From the NCBI GenBank assembly GCA_034008185.1, contig CM067081.1:18289821-18353820 (forward strand): DNA of 64,000 nt. Reading direction: 5' to 3'. The stretch comes from Gorsachius magnificus. Lineage: Eukaryota > Chordata > Aves > Pelecaniformes > Ardeidae. Shown here one piece after another: positions 62,585-64,000 of the stretch; position 1 is the stretch's first letter; each line of letters begins with the position of its first letter. A model generated the notes under the pieces. The model ran no database searches, had not been told where the DNA came from, and was given only the letters and a program-made list of their open reading frames with translations. The position numbers and the translations under genes were made by a program.

Positions 62585-63011
62585 ATCAATAACACGCTCT
62601 TATTATCGCAATTCTGTGGGTGGCTTACTAGTGTTTGACATCACGAATCGACGATCTTTCGAACATGTGAAAGACTGGCTAGAAGAAGCAAAACTGCACG
62701 TGCAGCCCTTTCAGATTGTGTTCCTGTTAGTAGGACATAAATGTGACTTAGTGTCACAGCGTGAGGTTACAAGAGAAGAAGCTGAAAAACTGTCGTCTGA
62801 CTGTGGTATGAAATATATAGAAACTTCAGCAAAAGATGCCACGAATGTTGAAGAGTCCTTTACCATTCTTACACGAGACATCTATGAACTTGTAAAAAAA
62901 GGAGAGATCTCAATACAAGATGGATGGGAAGGTGTCAAGAGCGGCTTTGTTCCAAATGTTGTACATTCATCAGAAGAAGCTGTGAAGCCCAGAAGACAGT
63001 GCATCTGCTGA
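62585..63011 (+). CDS. RAB39A: RAB39A, coding exon 2 (to stop)
   Basis: The exon follows a long pyrimidine tract and CACAG, completes the Arg75 codon with one base and reads SITRSYYRNSVGGLLVFDIT, then NRRSFEHVKDWLEEAKLHVQ. It carries the guanine-binding motif HKCD (residues 126-129; H replaces the usual N, as in all RAB39 proteins I know) and ETSAKDA (154-160). It ends VHSSEEAVKPRRQCIC and a stop at 63009-63011. The CxC end (Cys214, Cys216) is the double geranylgeranylation site that anchors Rabs to membranes. Joined to exon 1 it gives 651 nt and 216 residues, one fewer than the human protein. ETSAKDATNVEESFTILTRD is the RAB39A form; RAB39B has ARDAINVEKAFTDLTRD. Confidence 0.98.
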
Positions 63012-64000
63012 ATTTGTAGCATGCCAAAGAGCACATCAGGTGTTCAGAAGATGATGCCAACCTAAATAACAGAACAATAATTTCGAAAGAATATTAGATC
63101 ATGACACAGCTGAATCATAGAATGGTAATTTGGTTTTGTGTCCTTCTGTCTAGGTCATAATGTCATAAAACTTTAAGTGCTTTTTTTCTTTTCTTAGTAC
63201 AATAACTTTGTGTGGTCTTCAGGAAAAGAAATTATGTATTGCTAAAGGAAAAACTAATCCAATAGCAAGACACTGAGAAAGCGCAATAATCATCGTGACA
63301 ACATCCTCTCTTGGGCTTTGTATTTTGAATACTGTTTAAAATCAAGGCTTGCTAGGTGAGGATCAGATGACCTCATTACTTTTGTTCATCCTGCCTTTGT
63401 TTTGGACAAGAAAATATACCTTATACTTTTTTAATGTGATTCTTTACTCAAGTGCAGGGTTGCTAATGACCATTAAAGTTTAGAATGCCGTAGAATTTCA
63501 TAATAAAGACAACTCTAAAGAAAGCAAGCTGAAAGATTGCTCCAATAGCAAACACTTTTGATATGACTATGAATACAAGCCTTACTAAAGAATGTTTTAG
63601 AAAAGATCATTTATTTGTATATGAAAATGGGGAATAGAAGCAATGAAATTTATTATTAAATATTTTCTGAATTGCCAATGAAACTAAATGTAACATCACG
63701 TATTATCCAGCTGTTATTTGACTTAGTATACAAAACAGATTTCCCAGCCACTGGAGTTAGATTTCGGAGGCCAGATCCTCAGCTGGGTAATTATAGCCAC
63801 ACAGATGCCTAGGGAATTATGTTAATTTACACAAATAAACTCCACATTAGCTTTAAAAAATAAATCTACTTCTAACTAGAAGTAAAAATAAATTAAAAAG
63901 TGCTGCAACCTATGGGACGCAGGCCTTAAATTTTAATAGAGCAAGGATTGTTTTCTTCTCAGCCAGGAAATGTTAAACTGTTAACTAAAAAATGAAGGTT
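63012..64000 (+). other. RAB39A: RAB39A 3' UTR and downstream flank
   Basis: AT-rich sequence after the stop codon. Candidate poly(A) signals are ATTAAA at 63472-63477, AATAAA at 63502-63507 and AATAAA at 63834-63839. Which is used, and whether the UTR runs past the window, cannot be told. Confidence 0.6.
63502..63507 (+). terminator. RAB39A: Candidate RAB39A poly(A) signal
   Basis: Canonical AATAAA about 490 bases after the stop, with an ATTAAA 30 bases before it. A second AATAAA lies at 63834-63839. The choice is inference. Confidence 0.45.

Overview
This is a window of a bird nuclear genome. The evidence is eight CR1-type LINE fragments, several carrying the avian 3' terminal repeat of ATTCTATG type, a solo LTR of a kind common in birds, and two vertebrate genes with avian-looking protein sequence. 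The species cannot be told; the LTR suggests a neoavian rather than a galliform, but that is inference from memory. No bacterial or viral genes are present, so operons, ribosome binding sites, CRISPR arrays and similar features do not apply.

Two protein-coding genes are supported, arranged head to head. SLC35F2, a ten-helix solute carrier, lies on the minus strand. Seven consecutive coding exons (26311 down to 11907) can be read with exact GT/AG borders and matching phases. Together they give about 348 residues from the first transmembrane helix to the stop. The first coding exon is not firmly found; a candidate ATG and splice donor sit in a CpG island at 32109-32204, but the phase does not fit without one more short exon. 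RAB39A, a Rab GTPase, lies on the plus strand. It has two coding exons (54566-54789 and 62585-63011) separated by a 7.8 kb intron and encodes a complete 216-residue protein ending in Cys-Ile-Cys. In mammals SLC35F2 and RAB39A are also neighbours, in the ATM/CUL5 region of human chromosome 11q22, so this is conserved synteny.

Layout: 1-11906 is non-coding sequence downstream of SLC35F2, with two CR1 fragments and one solo LTR (2415-2973, perfect 5 bp target duplication). 11907-32204 is SLC35F2. 32.2-54.0 kb is the region between the genes, with CR1 fragments, a mariner-like miniature element, an orphan CpG island at about 44.1-44.6 kb carrying a CTCF-like site and a perfect 27 bp tandem duplication, and a patch of degenerate internal repeats at 48.0-49.3 kb. 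54.0-64.0 kb is the RAB39A CpG island, gene and 3' untranslated region.

I found no previously undescribed biological system. The items most worth a second look are the unresolved 5' end of SLC35F2, the orphan CpG island between the two genes, and the long open frame in phase with RAB39A upstream of its start codon. Most long open frames in the GC-rich islands or antisense to CR1 copies are chance products.
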